Below, in pieces: positions 16,286 to 25,108 of a stretch of DNA of 39,422 nucleotides. Position 1 is the stretch's first letter, and each line of letters begins with the position of its first letter. The position numbers were made by a program, and so were the translations under genes. Below the pieces are notes generated by a model that made no database searches, was not told the origin of the DNA, and saw only the letters and a list, made by a program, of their open reading frames with translations. The stretch is from the NCBI GenBank assembly GCA_015654535.1, contig JAATGU010000035.1, positions 1-39,422 on the forward strand. The letters are read 5' to 3'. This DNA comes from Bacteroidales bacterium. Its GTDB lineage: Bacteria; Bacteroidota; Bacteroidia; Bacteroidales; Bacteroidaceae.

Positions 16286-18490
16286 TCAACGGTTAAATAA
16301 TTCAAAGGTAAACTTAAAACCTATTTGGCTGAAACTACTTTGAGCAAAATTAACAAAAGCTCCTACATCAAAGATATGTGTGCCGATTCCATAACCTAAT
16401 TCAGCATAAGGAGTAAGATGGGGAACACTAAGAATACTAGCATAAATGCGTTCATTAATTATATTACGGGAATATTTCCTTAAGTGACGAAATAATAAGA
16501 ATGGAGCCTGATAGGTAAAATGCGCTCGTACATATTGATTAGAGGAGTTATACCATCTACTGTCCAACAACTGAAAGACTCCGCCAATATCATCATTCCA
16601 TCCTACCGGAAGATTACTTTTGGTAAAATTAGCATAATCCACAAAATAGAGTTCATGGGTATTGGTAAATGCACCTGTACCTACTCTATAATAGATATCA
16701 CGCATTAGACCAAGTGAGATATGATGTTGCATATCGACCTCAAATCGTTCGTACTGACCAGTGCTAGATAGTACTCCCTTCAGGCCTCGTTCATAATCCA
16801 AAGAAAATGTAGGATAATTTGAATTCAGATTAATTTTCCGCTTCCCATTCATATAATAATATTGTCCGGGAGTCCACTGAATTTGCAAACGAGGAGCAAA
16901 ACTAACATAACTGGATTTAAGTCCATCCAGCAGATCTTCGGGACTTGTAGAGGGAGGTAGCGGATTAATAATCAAAATTTTAGAGGGCTCTACTGCATTC
17001 CTTTGGTGCATGGTAATGCCGGCCTTTACAAATAATCCATTGGTCACTTCCACACTCTGATTAAGGTCAATAAATAAATCATTAAAGTAATCCAAATGTA
17101 CATTATCAAAATTAAAAAGACTATCGGGAATGTTTTTAATCTTTTCTACTACTTTGCTACTGTAAATACGGTTACCATTACCAAAACTCTAATGGATGGA
17201 TGCGCGCTTAGCAGGCCAGTAATCAAAGTCGGAATTAATGGTCCAATAGAACTCACTACGTTTAAAGTTATAACCTATCTTAGGAACCACACGTAACAAG
17301 CGATCATCAGAAAAGAGCCGATGATACTTAAATTCCTGACGATAGGAGAAGCCGTCGTTATGACTATAGCTCATTAGAAAAGGATTGATTATAGGCGAGC
17401 ATTTCACATCTCCTAAAGTAGACATATTAACGGTGTAACTACTTAGTAATAAATCTCCTGCCTGCCCCCAAAACGCCCGATTATTCATTTGATACATTTT
17501 TTTTACGAAATAAGTGCTTTGACGATTCATTGCATAATCACTATACAGCAATTTGTCAGCATCACTCAACGGTAATGGTCTCAATTTGGCAAAATGAGTA
17601 CTATCGGTAATGCAAGAATCTCCACTATAAGTAAGAGAGTATGACTCCGAAAGATCGTATTTAGTTTTATTATTTTGAGGCGTTTTTAATTCAGACATTT
17701 TGATATCATTATATTTCAGATTTGCCATGTAATTCAGATCAATAGCATTTCCAAGCAGCTTAAAAAATATATCCGTTTTGTACCTTACAGGAAGAAAGGC
17801 TTCGCTACCATTGCTTCCCATCCATATTTTCACATTGAACTTCAAATATTCAGATTGTCCTTCTAGGTAAAGCTCCCGTACAGTCCACTGCTGATCACTG
17901 ACAATCATGTAGCCATCCATTAACTGATAGCTTTGATATTTAGGGATAATTCGAATTTTATATTGAGAACCGCCTATATCTTTAAAAACAGAATCTATTT
18001 TATAGGTATAATATTTTGGAGCATTAGAGGCTAAAGGAGAAAGAAGTTTGTCACATAACAAAGAAGAAGAATAAATATTCATATGAAAATATTGAAATGT
18101 TATATTAGACATTCCTTCCAGATGCTTAGTTGTTCCACTCAGAGCCTTAACTTTCTGACTATAAACATTTGGAGCTGAAAAGTAAAGTTCATTCATTGAT
18201 TCTGTGATACATTCTTTTACTTTTCGGTCACTTCTGAACATGAATGGAGCAAAACGGAGAAAGAAATTTCGTTTTTTTACATGCATTATACTTTTAACAT
18301 ATAATTCAGCATTGTAACTTTCCACTGCCTTTTCATATATGGGAGAAAAACGCAACACATTTCTAACGATGGAGTCCGACAAGTTACGTCGATGTTCCAT
18401 TTCAATGCTTCCATCCGTAGCTAAAGCCAAATGGGGAACGGAGGTAAAAAAGCAAAGACATAACAATATACATAATATATGATGTTTCAA
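16286..18490 (-). pseudogene. DUF5686-family outer-membrane protein, interrupted by one in-frame TAG
   Basis: A 735-codon frame with a single TAG at 17189-17191 (codon 434). On both sides the same frame continues the family: ...YWPAKRASIH, stop, SFGNGNRIYSSKVVEKIKNI and on to a beta-barrel-like C-terminus ending FTFELFNR. Residues 1-24 form a signal peptide; the N-terminal region (SDSIVRNVLRFSPIYEKAVE, then YNAELYVKSIMHVKKRN) is typical of DUF5686. The start is TTG at 18490, supported by AAGGAG five bases upstream at 18496-18501; a nearby ATG is out of frame. Probable outer-membrane barrel of unknown role. The break could be a real nonsense mutation, a base-call error or readthrough; the 433-residue product alone would lack the end of the barrel. 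Confidence 0.85.
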
Positions 18491-18495
18491 TTCAT

Positions 18496-18519
18496 CTCCT
18501 TATTCATTGAACAAATATA
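18496..18519 (-). promoter_or_regulatory. -7 box and strong ribosome-binding site of the DUF5686 gene
   Basis: TATATTTG (18512-18519) matches TAnnTTTG. AAGGAG (18496-18501), unusual in this lineage, lies five bases before the TTG start at 18490 and decides that start. Confidence 0.55.
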
Positions 18520-18711
18520 ATGCTTTTCAATAATAATGATTCATTTTGCAACTATTATTAATATATTTATTTGTTTTGCCAATGGAAAAGAACAAAAGAT
18601 AGAACAAACTGAATATAAAGCTCTAACATTAAAGGTACTTATTACTTAAAACAAAAAAACGATAGAAAAAGGATGAACTATCATTTTTAAAATAAATCCT
18701 AATGTTTTTTT

Positions 18712-18799
18712 TAATCCTTGTACAAAACAATTCTTTCTTTAGTACAGAAAAATATATTCTTTTGTACTAAATATTGTTTTCTTTTGTACAAAAGATAGC
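18712..18799. repeat. Four GTAC-centred repeats with exact 22-bp period
   Basis: GTAC occurs at 18720, 18742, 18764 and 18786, each step exactly 22 bp. The units share a pyrimidine-rich left side (TTCTTT) and A-rich right side. The last is a perfect 16-bp palindrome, TCTTTTGTACAAAAGA (18780-18795). The array lies in the 467-bp divergent gap between the DUF5686 gene and the Crp/Fnr gene, about 170 bases before the latter. Helical phasing suggests a multi-site operator. The rest of the gap (18520-18711 and 18800-18917) is AT-rich with nothing recognised. Confidence 0.6.
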
Positions 18800-18917
18800 A
18801 ATATTATCTGCATAAAATGCAAAGCATTACTTGCCTTTTACTAAGTTTCTATGTATTTGTTTCCTACCAAAAGGTCAATTTTAGCTACATATTATTCATT
18901 AATTCATTTTTTCTTTT

Positions 18918-18925
18918 TACATTTG
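18918..18925 (+). promoter_or_regulatory. -7 box of the Crp/Fnr gene
   Basis: TACATTTG matches TAnnTTTG, 32 bases before the ATG. No TTTG is found at the standard -33 spacing. An operator-like dyad overlaps its last two bases. Confidence 0.55.
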
Positions 18926-18952
18926 TGCTTTATAACACGGTTATATAGCACA
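18924..18952. promoter_or_regulatory. Operator-like dyad over the Crp/Fnr transcription start
   Basis: TGTGCTTTATAAC (18924-18936), a 3-bp centre and GTTATATAGCACA (18940-18952) form 13-bp arms with 12 of 13 complementary. It spans from the -7 box to six bases before the start codon, where binding would block transcription. Autoregulation by the encoded Crp/Fnr protein is the simplest reading. Confidence 0.5.
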
Positions 18953-18957
18953 ATACT

Positions 18958-19659
18958 ATGGTTAAGAAAAATTTGTCTGAAATAGTAATATCTGAATATA
19001 TTGCTGATATGTGGCATCCCCTGAATGATGAACAGCGGGAACACTTAATTAGCAATTATACTATTCAATGTTATAAAAAGAATGAAGTAATCTACTGTGA
19101 AGGGGAAACTCCTACCCATTTAATGTGCCTTCTGAGCGGAAAAGTAAAAATCTATAAAGACGGTGTAGGAGGAAGAAGCCAGATTATCCGAATGATAAAG
19201 CCGGTGGAATATTTTGGTTACCGTGCTTCCTTTGCTAAAGAAAACTACCTTACAGCTGCAGCTGCTTTCGAAGCATCCACTCTTTGCTTGATTCCCATGA
19301 CTACAATGTCTACACTAATCAGTCAGAACAATGAATTGGCCATGTTCTTTATCCGTCAACTATCTATCGATCTTGGTATTGCAGACGAAAGAACGGTTAA
19401 TCTCACCCAAAAACATATTCGCGGACGTTTGGCGGAATCACTGCTTTTCCTCAAAGACAGTTATGGACTGGAAGAAGACGATTCTACCCTTAGTATTTAT
19501 CTTTCCCGGGAAGATTTGGCTAATTTATCAAACATGACTACTTCCAATGCTATCCGTACCCTTTCCAACTTTGCCAATGAACGTCTAATCACCATTGACG
19601 GACGAAAAATTAAAATCATAGACGAGGAAAAATTAAAAAAAGTTAGTAAAATCGGTTAA
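18958..19659 (+). CDS. Crp/Fnr-family transcriptional regulator
   Basis: A 233-residue cytosolic regulator. The cyclic-nucleotide-binding-like beta-roll spans about 20-130 (EVIYCEGETPTHLMCLLSGK). The dimer helix is about 125-155, and a winged HTH is about 175-225 (LSREDLANLSNMTTSNAIRT). Only Cys residues at scattered positions (such as 38, 47, 58) are present, with no N-terminal FNR iron-sulfur cysteine cluster, so the effector is unknown. The gene is followed 44 bases later by a GH20 hexosaminidase on the same strand, which it may control. A dyad over its start and a GTAC array upstream are candidate operators. Confidence 0.92.
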   Translation: MVKKNLSEIVISEYIADMWHPLNDEQREHLISNYTIQCYKKNEVIYCEGETPTHLMCLLSGKVKIYKDGVGGRSQIIRMIKPVEYFGYRASFAKENYLTAAAAFEASTLCLIPMTTMSTLISQNNELAMFFIRQLSIDLGIADERTVNLTQKHIRGRLAESLLFLKDSYGLEEDDSTLSIYLSREDLANLSNMTTSNAIRTLSNFANERLITIDGRKIKIIDEEKLKKVSKIG

Positions 19660-19703
19660 GTATACCACTAAAATAATGCCTAAAACTTTCAATTCTAAAC
19701 TCT

Positions 19704-22166
19704 ATGAAAAGAAAATTAAACTTTTTTCTGATCTGCTTATTCCTCTCAATTACAGGATATTTGCAGGCAAAAGTAACTACACAAAACGAGTACAACCTTA
19801 TCCCATTACCCAATCAGCTGATTCCTAAAGAGGGACATTTTGTATTTTCAAACAAAGTGGTGTTGGAAAACACCTCCTCATCTAAAGAAATTCAAGCCGT
19901 TTCTGCTGATCTAATCAAGAAACTAAAAGAGGTTGGTGGGCTCACAATCAAACAAGTAAAAGACGTAAAAACTAAAACACCTGCTTTGCGATTCATTACT
20001 AACTCAGAAATGGGAAAAGAGGAATATCAACTGTCCATCACTCCTACTCTTATTACCATTACAGTCAGTGCCTCCAATGGCTTTTTCTATGGCGTACAGA
20101 CTCTCTATCAATTGCTACCTCCAGAAATTTATAGCAAAAAACGTGTGAAAGCTAACTGGCTTGTGCCTTGTGTAGAAATAAAAGATTCACCCCGCTTCGC
20201 CTATCGTGGATTAATGCTGGATGCTTGTAGGCACTTTGCCCCGTTAGACTATGTATATCAATTTATTGATATGCTGGCCATGCACAAAATGAACACTTTC
20301 CACTGGCATCTCACCGAAGATCAAGGATGGAGAATAGAAATTAAAAAATATCCTAAATTAACGGAAATAGGTTCTAAAAGAAAAGAGACTATGGCGGGTT
20401 ACTATTTTGAAAATTATCCAGTGATCTTCGACGGAAAAGAACATAAAGGATACTATACTCAAGAAGAGATAAAAGCTGTTGTGGCCTATGCGACAAGTAA
20501 ACAAATCAATGTAATTCCTGAAATTGAAATGCCAGGACATGCACTGGCTGCGATTGCTTCTTACCCTCAATTATCGTGTACACCAGATTCTACATACCAA
20601 GTAGCTGAAACATGGGGAGTATTTGACCAAGTATATTGCCCCAAAGAGGAAACCTTCAAGTTTCTGGAAGATGTACTCGATGAAGTATTAGCTCTCTTTC
20701 CCAGCCCTTATATTCATATAGGAGGAGATGAATGCCCCAAAACAGCTTGGAAGAATAGCAGTTACTGCCAACAGTTAATCAAAGACCTGAAACTGGAAGA
20801 TGATACAATCCCCAATCCTATAGACGGAAAGATGCATTCCAAAGAAGACAAATTACAAAGCTACTTTATTACTCGCATGGAGAAATATATCAATAGCAAG
20901 GGACGTAATATTATTGGTTGGGATGAGATATTGGAAGGCGGACTGGCTCCCAATGCCACTGTTATGTCTTGGCGAGGAGTGGAAGGTGGACTCACTGCCG
21001 CCAAAACCGGGCATAATGCAATTATGACTCCCAGTACCTATGTCTATTTGGATCAATATCAGGAGGATCCGGAAATTGCCCCGACTACCATCGGCGGATA
21101 CGCCACTTTAAAAAAAACGTATAGCTACAATCCTGTTCCTGCTGATGCCAGTGAACTGATAAAGAAGCATATTATCGGTTTGCAAGGGAACTGTTGGGCT
21201 GAATATATGCCTACGGTAGAGCGTAGAGATTATCAAACATTTCCCCGTGCCATCGCCATTGCAGAAACAGGTTGGACACTAGATGCCAATAAAAACTGGA
21301 AAAACTTCTGCGGGCGGATGGCTGAAGAATTTCAACGCCTTAAAGTTTTGAATATAAAAGCTTGCACCAGCTTCGAAGAAGTATCCATTGACACCCATGT
21401 GAACAATGGAACATTAAAAGTCTATCTGGAAAACGATTATCCCGAAGCAAGCATTCACATGACCTTTGATGGTAGCGAGCCAACTGCTAAATCGATAAAA
21501 TACAGTGTTCCCTTCCCTTTAAAAGATAGCCTTAATTTCAAAGCAGAAAATCTATTGATTAGAGCTGCCGCTTTTGTCAACGGAAAAAGAGTGGGAAAAG
21601 TAACAGAAAAGAAACTCTATGGAAACTTAATCAGTGGAAAGAATTATGTGGTTTATCCTACTCAAGGTTGGATGACCGGCGATGTATTTGGTCCTAATGA
21701 TGAGCTAGGCGGAGACAAAAATACGCTGGGACTGACTAATGGGAAAAGAGGGTATACCCAAAGTTATACACCTTGGGTAGCATTTGCTGTAAATGATAGA
21801 TGTAGCAATGAACTTATGTTTATCGTAAAATTAGATAGCTCCACAAAAATTAGTAAAGTGAACTTCGGTACTCTTCACAATCCCGCAATGAGTACCCTTG
21901 CCGCCAGTGGCGCAAAAGTATATGTATCAGCAGATGGAAGTAATTATCGGGAAGTAGCCAGTGAAACATTTACTCACCAATTTGCTCCCCAAGGACGCCA
22001 ATACTTTTTAAACACATTGAATTTTGAATCTACAGAAGCTCTTTATATAAAAGTAATCATTAAAGGAGGAGGGCTCGTTCGTAATGGCATTGATTGTAGA
22101 AAGACAGATACTCGTCCAGCTACTTACTTCGGTGATTTAGCCATTGATGAGATTGAAGTGTATTAA
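19704..22166 (+). CDS. Secreted GH20 beta-N-acetylhexosaminidase
   Basis: An 820-residue exported exo-hydrolase removing terminal GlcNAc/GalNAc from glycans or chitin fragments. In order: signal peptide (1-22), GH20b N-terminal domain (about 25-160), GH20 barrel (about 165-530) with RGLMLDACRHF, FHWHLTEDQGWRIEIK and the catalytic pair Asp342-Glu343 in HIGGDECPKTAW. A chitobiase C-terminal-type domain (about 570-650, IHMTFDGSEPTAKS) and an F5/8-type carbohydrate-binding-like domain (about 665-820) follow. It lies 44 bases after the Crp/Fnr gene, perhaps cotranscribed. It ends in a strong hairpin shared with kdsA. Confidence 0.95.
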   Translation: MKRKLNFFLICLFLSITGYLQAKVTTQNEYNLIPLPNQLIPKEGHFVFSNKVVLENTSSSKEIQAVSADLIKKLKEVGGLTIKQVKDVKTKTPALRFITNSEMGKEEYQLSITPTLITITVSASNGFFYGVQTLYQLLPPEIYSKKRVKANWLVPCVEIKDSPRFAYRGLMLDACRHFAPLDYVYQFIDMLAMHKMNTFHWHLTEDQGWRIEIKKYPKLTEIGSKRKETMAGYYFENYPVIFDGKEHKGYYTQEEIKAVVAYATSKQINVIPEIEMPGHALAAIASYPQLSCTPDSTYQVAETWGVFDQVYCPKEETFKFLEDVLDEVLALFPSPYIHIGGDECPKTAWKNSSYCQQLIKDLKLEDDTIPNPIDGKMHSKEDKLQSYFITRMEKYINSKGRNIIGWDEILEGGLAPNATVMSWRGVEGGLTAAKTGHNAIMTPSTYVYLDQYQEDPEIAPTTIGGYATLKKTYSYNPVPADASELIKKHIIGLQGNCWAEYMPTVERRDYQTFPRAIAIAETGWTLDANKNWKNFCGRMAEEFQRLKVLNIKACTSFEEVSIDTHVNNGTLKVYLENDYPEASIHMTFDGSEPTAKSIKYSVPFPLKDSLNFKAENLLIRAAAFVNGKRVGKVTEKKLYGNLISGKNYVVYPTQGWMTGDVFGPNDELGGDKNTLGLTNGKRGYTQSYTPWVAFAVNDRCSNELMFIVKLDSSTKISKVNFGTLHNPAMSTLAASGAKVYVSADGSNYREVASETFTHQFAPQGRQYFLNTLNFESTEALYIKVIIKGGGLVRNGIDCRKTDTRPATYFGDLAIDEIEVY

Positions 22167-22188
22167 AAATCAAAGATAAAAAATGGAA

Positions 22189-22222
22189 AAGAGAAGCGGT
22201 TAATTATTTAACCGCTTCTCTT
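22189..22222. terminator. Bidirectional terminator overlapping the 3' end of kdsA
   Basis: A perfect 15-bp stem (22189-22203 with 22208-22222) and a 4-nt loop separate the converging GH20 and kdsA genes. The kdsA stop codon (22204-22206) is in the loop and its last codons form one arm. On the minus strand a U-rich stretch with TTTTTT follows; on the plus strand the U-tract is short. Confidence 0.85.
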
Positions 22223-23010
22223 ATACGTACTAGTTTGATAAGGAGATTCTCTAATAAATCCAATTGAAGCATATTGGCACCATCACTCTTGGCCACTGCC
22301 GGATTCTCGTGAGTTTCAATGAACAAGCCATCTACTCCCACAGCTACTCCTGCTTTGGCAATCGTTTCAATGAGTTGAGGCATACCACCTGTTACTCCAC
22401 TTGTTTGATTGGGTTGTTGCAAAGAATGAGTCACATCCAGAATAACAGGAAAGCCAAACACCTGCATTTCAGGGATACCCCGATAATCCACAATTAGATC
22501 CTGATAACCAAAAGTAGTGCCACGTTCAGTCAACATTACATTTTCATTGCCTGCTTCCACCACTTTATTTGCAGCAAACTGCATAGCTCCCGGAGAAAGA
22601 AACTGTCCTTTTTTGATATTCACAATCTTTCCCGTTTTAGCCGCGGCCACCAATAAATCTGTCTGCCTACAAAGAAAAGCCGGAATCTGAAGTACATCAG
22701 CATATTCAGCAGCCATGGCAGCCTCATCTGCAGAATGAATATCCGTAACAGTAGGCACACCAAAAGTATCACTTACCTTTTTGAGTATTTTCAGCGCTTT
22801 CTCATCACCAATCCCCATAAAAGAATCTAATCGCGAGCGGTTTGCCTTACGATAAGAACCTTTGAACACATACGGGATACGCAATTGGTCCGTTATTTTC
22901 ACTACCCGCTCGGCTATGCGGAGAGCCATCTCCTCCCCTTCAATCACACAAGGACCGGCAAGCAAAAAGAAATTGCCTGAATCAGTATTTTTTAAATCTT
23001 TTATATTCAT
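22204..23010 (-). CDS. kdsA: 3-deoxy-8-phosphooctulonate (KDO-8-P) synthase
   Basis: Condenses phosphoenolpyruvate with arabinose-5-phosphate to KDO-8-phosphate for the LPS inner core; cytosolic TIM barrel. The 268-residue length is normal. Motifs are LLAGPCVIEGEE (Cys21), FKGSYRKANRSR, TDIHS, QIPAFLCRQTDLL, NIKKGQFLSPGAM, LDVTHSLQQPNQ and FIETHENP, then SDGANML. Cys21 corresponds to the metal-ligand Cys of the metal-dependent class (A. aeolicus Cys11) rather than the Asn of E. coli KdsA; His, Glu and Asp ligand motifs are also present. It is third in the miaA-kinase-kdsA operon with a 3-base gap. Confidence 0.96.
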   Translation of the reverse strand: MNIKDLKNTDSGNFFLLAGPCVIEGEEMALRIAERVVKITDQLRIPYVFKGSYRKANRSRLDSFMGIGDEKALKILKKVSDTFGVPTVTDIHSADEAAMAAEYADVLQIPAFLCRQTDLLVAAAKTGKIVNIKKGQFLSPGAMQFAANKVVEAGNENVMLTERGTTFGYQDLIVDYRGIPEMQVFGFPVILDVTHSLQQPNQTSGVTGGMPQLIETIAKAGVAVGVDGLFIETHENPAVAKSDGANMLQLDLLENLLIKLVRIREAVK

Positions 23011-23013
23011 ATT

Positions 23014-23940
23014 TTAATTAGGTATAATCAAAGTAATAGCTTCACTCTCAATGCCAATTTCCAAAGGAAAGTGATTGGGAAGAATACGTCCGTCCACATC
23101 CACAGATGCATTTCGAGCTTTAAACACCCGTACTTTTTTTGTTCGATAAGATTTCACCATCTTATGATTGAGAATACGTCCCTGTATTAACATCCAAACG
23201 CCAGCCATCATTTGCATCGGTTCGGGACGATAGATCACTGAAACATCCAGCCAACCATTATAAGGAACTGCACTTGGCGTTTGTCCATAACCATTGGCAT
23301 TTCCCACACAAACCGTCATAACCCTTCCTCGAATATGTTCATCGTTGATCCGTAAGTGCATCCGGTGAGCTTTTCGCTCAAAGAAAAGTAAAAACAAAGC
23401 AGCCAAATAAGATAAAGACTTTACTCCCCAAAAACGTTTAGTCTGATCGGTAATCTTCACAATACGCGCCCCTAAACCAATATTTAATGCATTCAGAAAA
23501 TAGCGACGTTCATGTTTATAAGCATCAAAAAAAGAGCAATAACCCACGTCTATTTTCTTACGGCGATTATTAATAATCCAATCCACTGCCTCTTTATATT
23601 CCAAATTAAGATCCCAGTAACGGGCAAAGTCATTGCCTATTCCATTAGGAATAATACCAATAGCAATATCGCTTACTTTTTCTGCCGAAGAAGTCAAAAT
23701 ACCATTAAGAGCATCATTCAATGCACCATCACCGCCAACAATAACAATTGTACGGTAACCTTCACTAGCATATGCGCGAGCCAAAATTTCCACCGTTCCA
23801 AAGCCCCGTGACTGAACATAATCAAAATTAACATGTTTACTTTCAATGTACTCTTTGATTGCTTTCCATCGCTTCTGAACTTTTCTTGTCCCGGCTTTAG
23901 GATTATAAATAATCCCCCATTTTTCTGGATCTACATTCAT
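23014..23940 (-). CDS. Diacylglycerol-kinase-family lipid kinase (YegS/DgkB-like)
   Basis: A 308-residue cytosolic or peripheral enzyme that probably phosphorylates a lipid such as diacylglycerol. The ATP-binding segment is IVIVGGDGALNDALNGI at about 66-82; the usual GGDGT is GGDGA here (Ala73). The second motif IIPNGIGNDFARYW fits the family GTGNDFAR. The C-terminal beta domain (VCVGNANGYGQTPSAVPYNG) is typical. It sits between miaA and kdsA with gaps of 5 and 3 bases, so the three are cotranscribed. The lipid substrate cannot be told. Confidence 0.92.
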   Translation of the reverse strand: MNVDPEKWGIIYNPKAGTRKVQKRWKAIKEYIESKHVNFDYVQSRGFGTVEILARAYASEGYRTIVIVGGDGALNDALNGILTSSAEKVSDIAIGIIPNGIGNDFARYWDLNLEYKEAVDWIINNRRKKIDVGYCSFFDAYKHERRYFLNALNIGLGARIVKITDQTKRFWGVKSLSYLAALFLLFFERKAHRMHLRINDEHIRGRVMTVCVGNANGYGQTPSAVPYNGWLDVSVIYRPEPMQMMAGVWMLIQGRILNHKMVKSYRTKKVRVFKARNASVDVDGRILPNHFPLEIGIESEAITLIIPN

Positions 23941-23945
23941 ATCAT

Positions 23946-24863
23946 TCAGCTATTAAGTAACTCTTTTACACATTTTATTTTCTCTACCACTGGCAAAGCT
24001 GCATCCAACCAATGAATAATAAATCCTCTGCGTTCCATCCCACGGAACCACGTCATCTGCCGCTTGGCAAATTGGTGAATAGCAATCTCCAATTGATTTA
24101 CCATCTCCTCATAAGTAAGCTGAGAAGTAATATACAAAGTGATATATTTATATTCCAAGCCATAATAAATAAGATTTTCTGCCGGAATGCCCTTTTCCAA
24201 AAGAAGCTTTACTTCCTCTACCATGCCCTCATTCAATCGTTGACGAAGACGGTTAGATATTTTTTGCCGTCTGAGTTCCCTGTCAATATTCACACCAATG
24301 ATCAAACTATTAAGAAACGGAAATTCCCGCTGCTTAATCTCATTCTTTAAATAGTATTCTTCTATTTCAATAGCTCGGATTGCCCGTTTGGCAGAGTCTA
24401 CATCCGTAGAGTTATGAAGCACCTTGTACATCTGCAGTAATTTGGTCAGTTCTTCCAAAGATTTATCGGCAAGCTTCTCACGCAGTTCTTTATTCTCCGG
24501 CACCGGAAGGAGTTTATACCCTCTGAGCACAGATTCCAGATACATTCCAGTTCCTCCGCAAAGGATAGGCAATTTGTTTTTTTGTTTGACAGCTTCATAA
24601 GCAACAAGAAAATCTCTCTGATATTCAAACACATTATACTTGTAGCCAGGTTCAGCAATATCAATCAAATGATAAGGAATTTGCTTACCGTTTACCACAT
24701 AATCAGCCAAATCCTTCCCTGTTCCTAAATCCATTTGCCTATATATCTGACGAGAATCGGCACTGATAATCTCAGTATCCAAATTATCAGCCAAAGCAGC
24801 AGCAAAAGATGTCTTACCAGAAGCTGTGGGACCTAATATAGTGATTAAATCAATATTTGCCAT
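23946..24863 (-). CDS. miaA: tRNA dimethylallyltransferase
   Basis: Adds dimethylallyl to A37 of tRNAs reading UNN codons. The start chosen is ATG 24863 (MANIDLITILGPTASGKTS). An upstream in-frame ATG at 24899 would sit inside the promoter and place 12 hydrophobic residues before the P-loop. The P-loop is GPTASGKT (residues 11-18); further motifs are DSRQIYRQMDLGTGK, the GGTGMYLESVLRG loop, and HQFAKRQMTWFRG near the C-terminus. The length of 305 residues is normal. It is the first gene of the miaA-kinase-kdsA operon. Confidence 0.95.
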   Translation of the reverse strand: MANIDLITILGPTASGKTSFAAALADNLDTEIISADSRQIYRQMDLGTGKDLADYVVNGKQIPYHLIDIAEPGYKYNVFEYQRDFLVAYEAVKQKNKLPILCGGTGMYLESVLRGYKLLPVPENKELREKLADKSLEELTKLLQMYKVLHNSTDVDSAKRAIRAIEIEEYYLKNEIKQREFPFLNSLIIGVNIDRELRRQKISNRLRQRLNEGMVEEVKLLLEKGIPAENLIYYGLEYKYITLYITSQLTYEEMVNQLEIAIHQFAKRQMTWFRGMERRGFIIHWLDAALPVVEKIKCVKELLNS

Positions 24864-24886
24864 AATTGCACAAGTAAATAAGAGTA

Positions 24887-24917
24887 CAAACTTACGCAAA
24901 ATTCTTGGATTTATAAA
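24887..24917 (-). promoter_or_regulatory. Promoter of the miaA operon
   Basis: TAAGTTTG (24887-24894) matches TAnnTTTG, with TTTA (three of four of TTTG) 19 bp upstream at 24914-24917. Its position excludes the more upstream ATG at 24899 as the miaA start. Confidence 0.6.
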
Positions 24918-24951
24918 CCTTCAACAAAAAAAAGAAGATACTGTTATAAAT

Positions 24952-24992
24952 AAAAAAGACTGACCTCCATATTGAAATATATAGAGGTCAGT
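24952..24992 (-). terminator. Terminator of the second SusCD operon
   Basis: ACTGACCTC (24959-24967) and GAGGTCAGT (24984-24992) form a perfect 9-bp stem; read on the minus strand it is followed by a CTTTTTT tract. It lies about 115 bases after the stop of the PKD-like gene. Confidence 0.85.
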
Positions 24993-25108
24993 TCAGTCGA
25001 AAAGTTATAATAAGATTATATCTTAATTATCATACTCTTAATCTTTCCAAATTCTGTTTAAATAAAAGAACACTTCAGACACCTTCCAAATAATTTGTTT
25101 TTATCCTA

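Noticed and set aside
17096..17188. Two separate genes on either side of the TAG
   Set aside because: The frame is continuous with family-like sequence between the TAG and the proposed second start (a TTG), so it is one interrupted gene and not two.
18712..18799. CRISPR array or transposon ends
   Set aside because: The period is only 22 bp with no unique spacers, and there is no transposase or cas gene in the window.
24864..24899. Longer miaA start (12 extra residues)
   Set aside because: That ATG lies upstream of the -7 box match; the shorter start gives the usual MiaA N-terminus.
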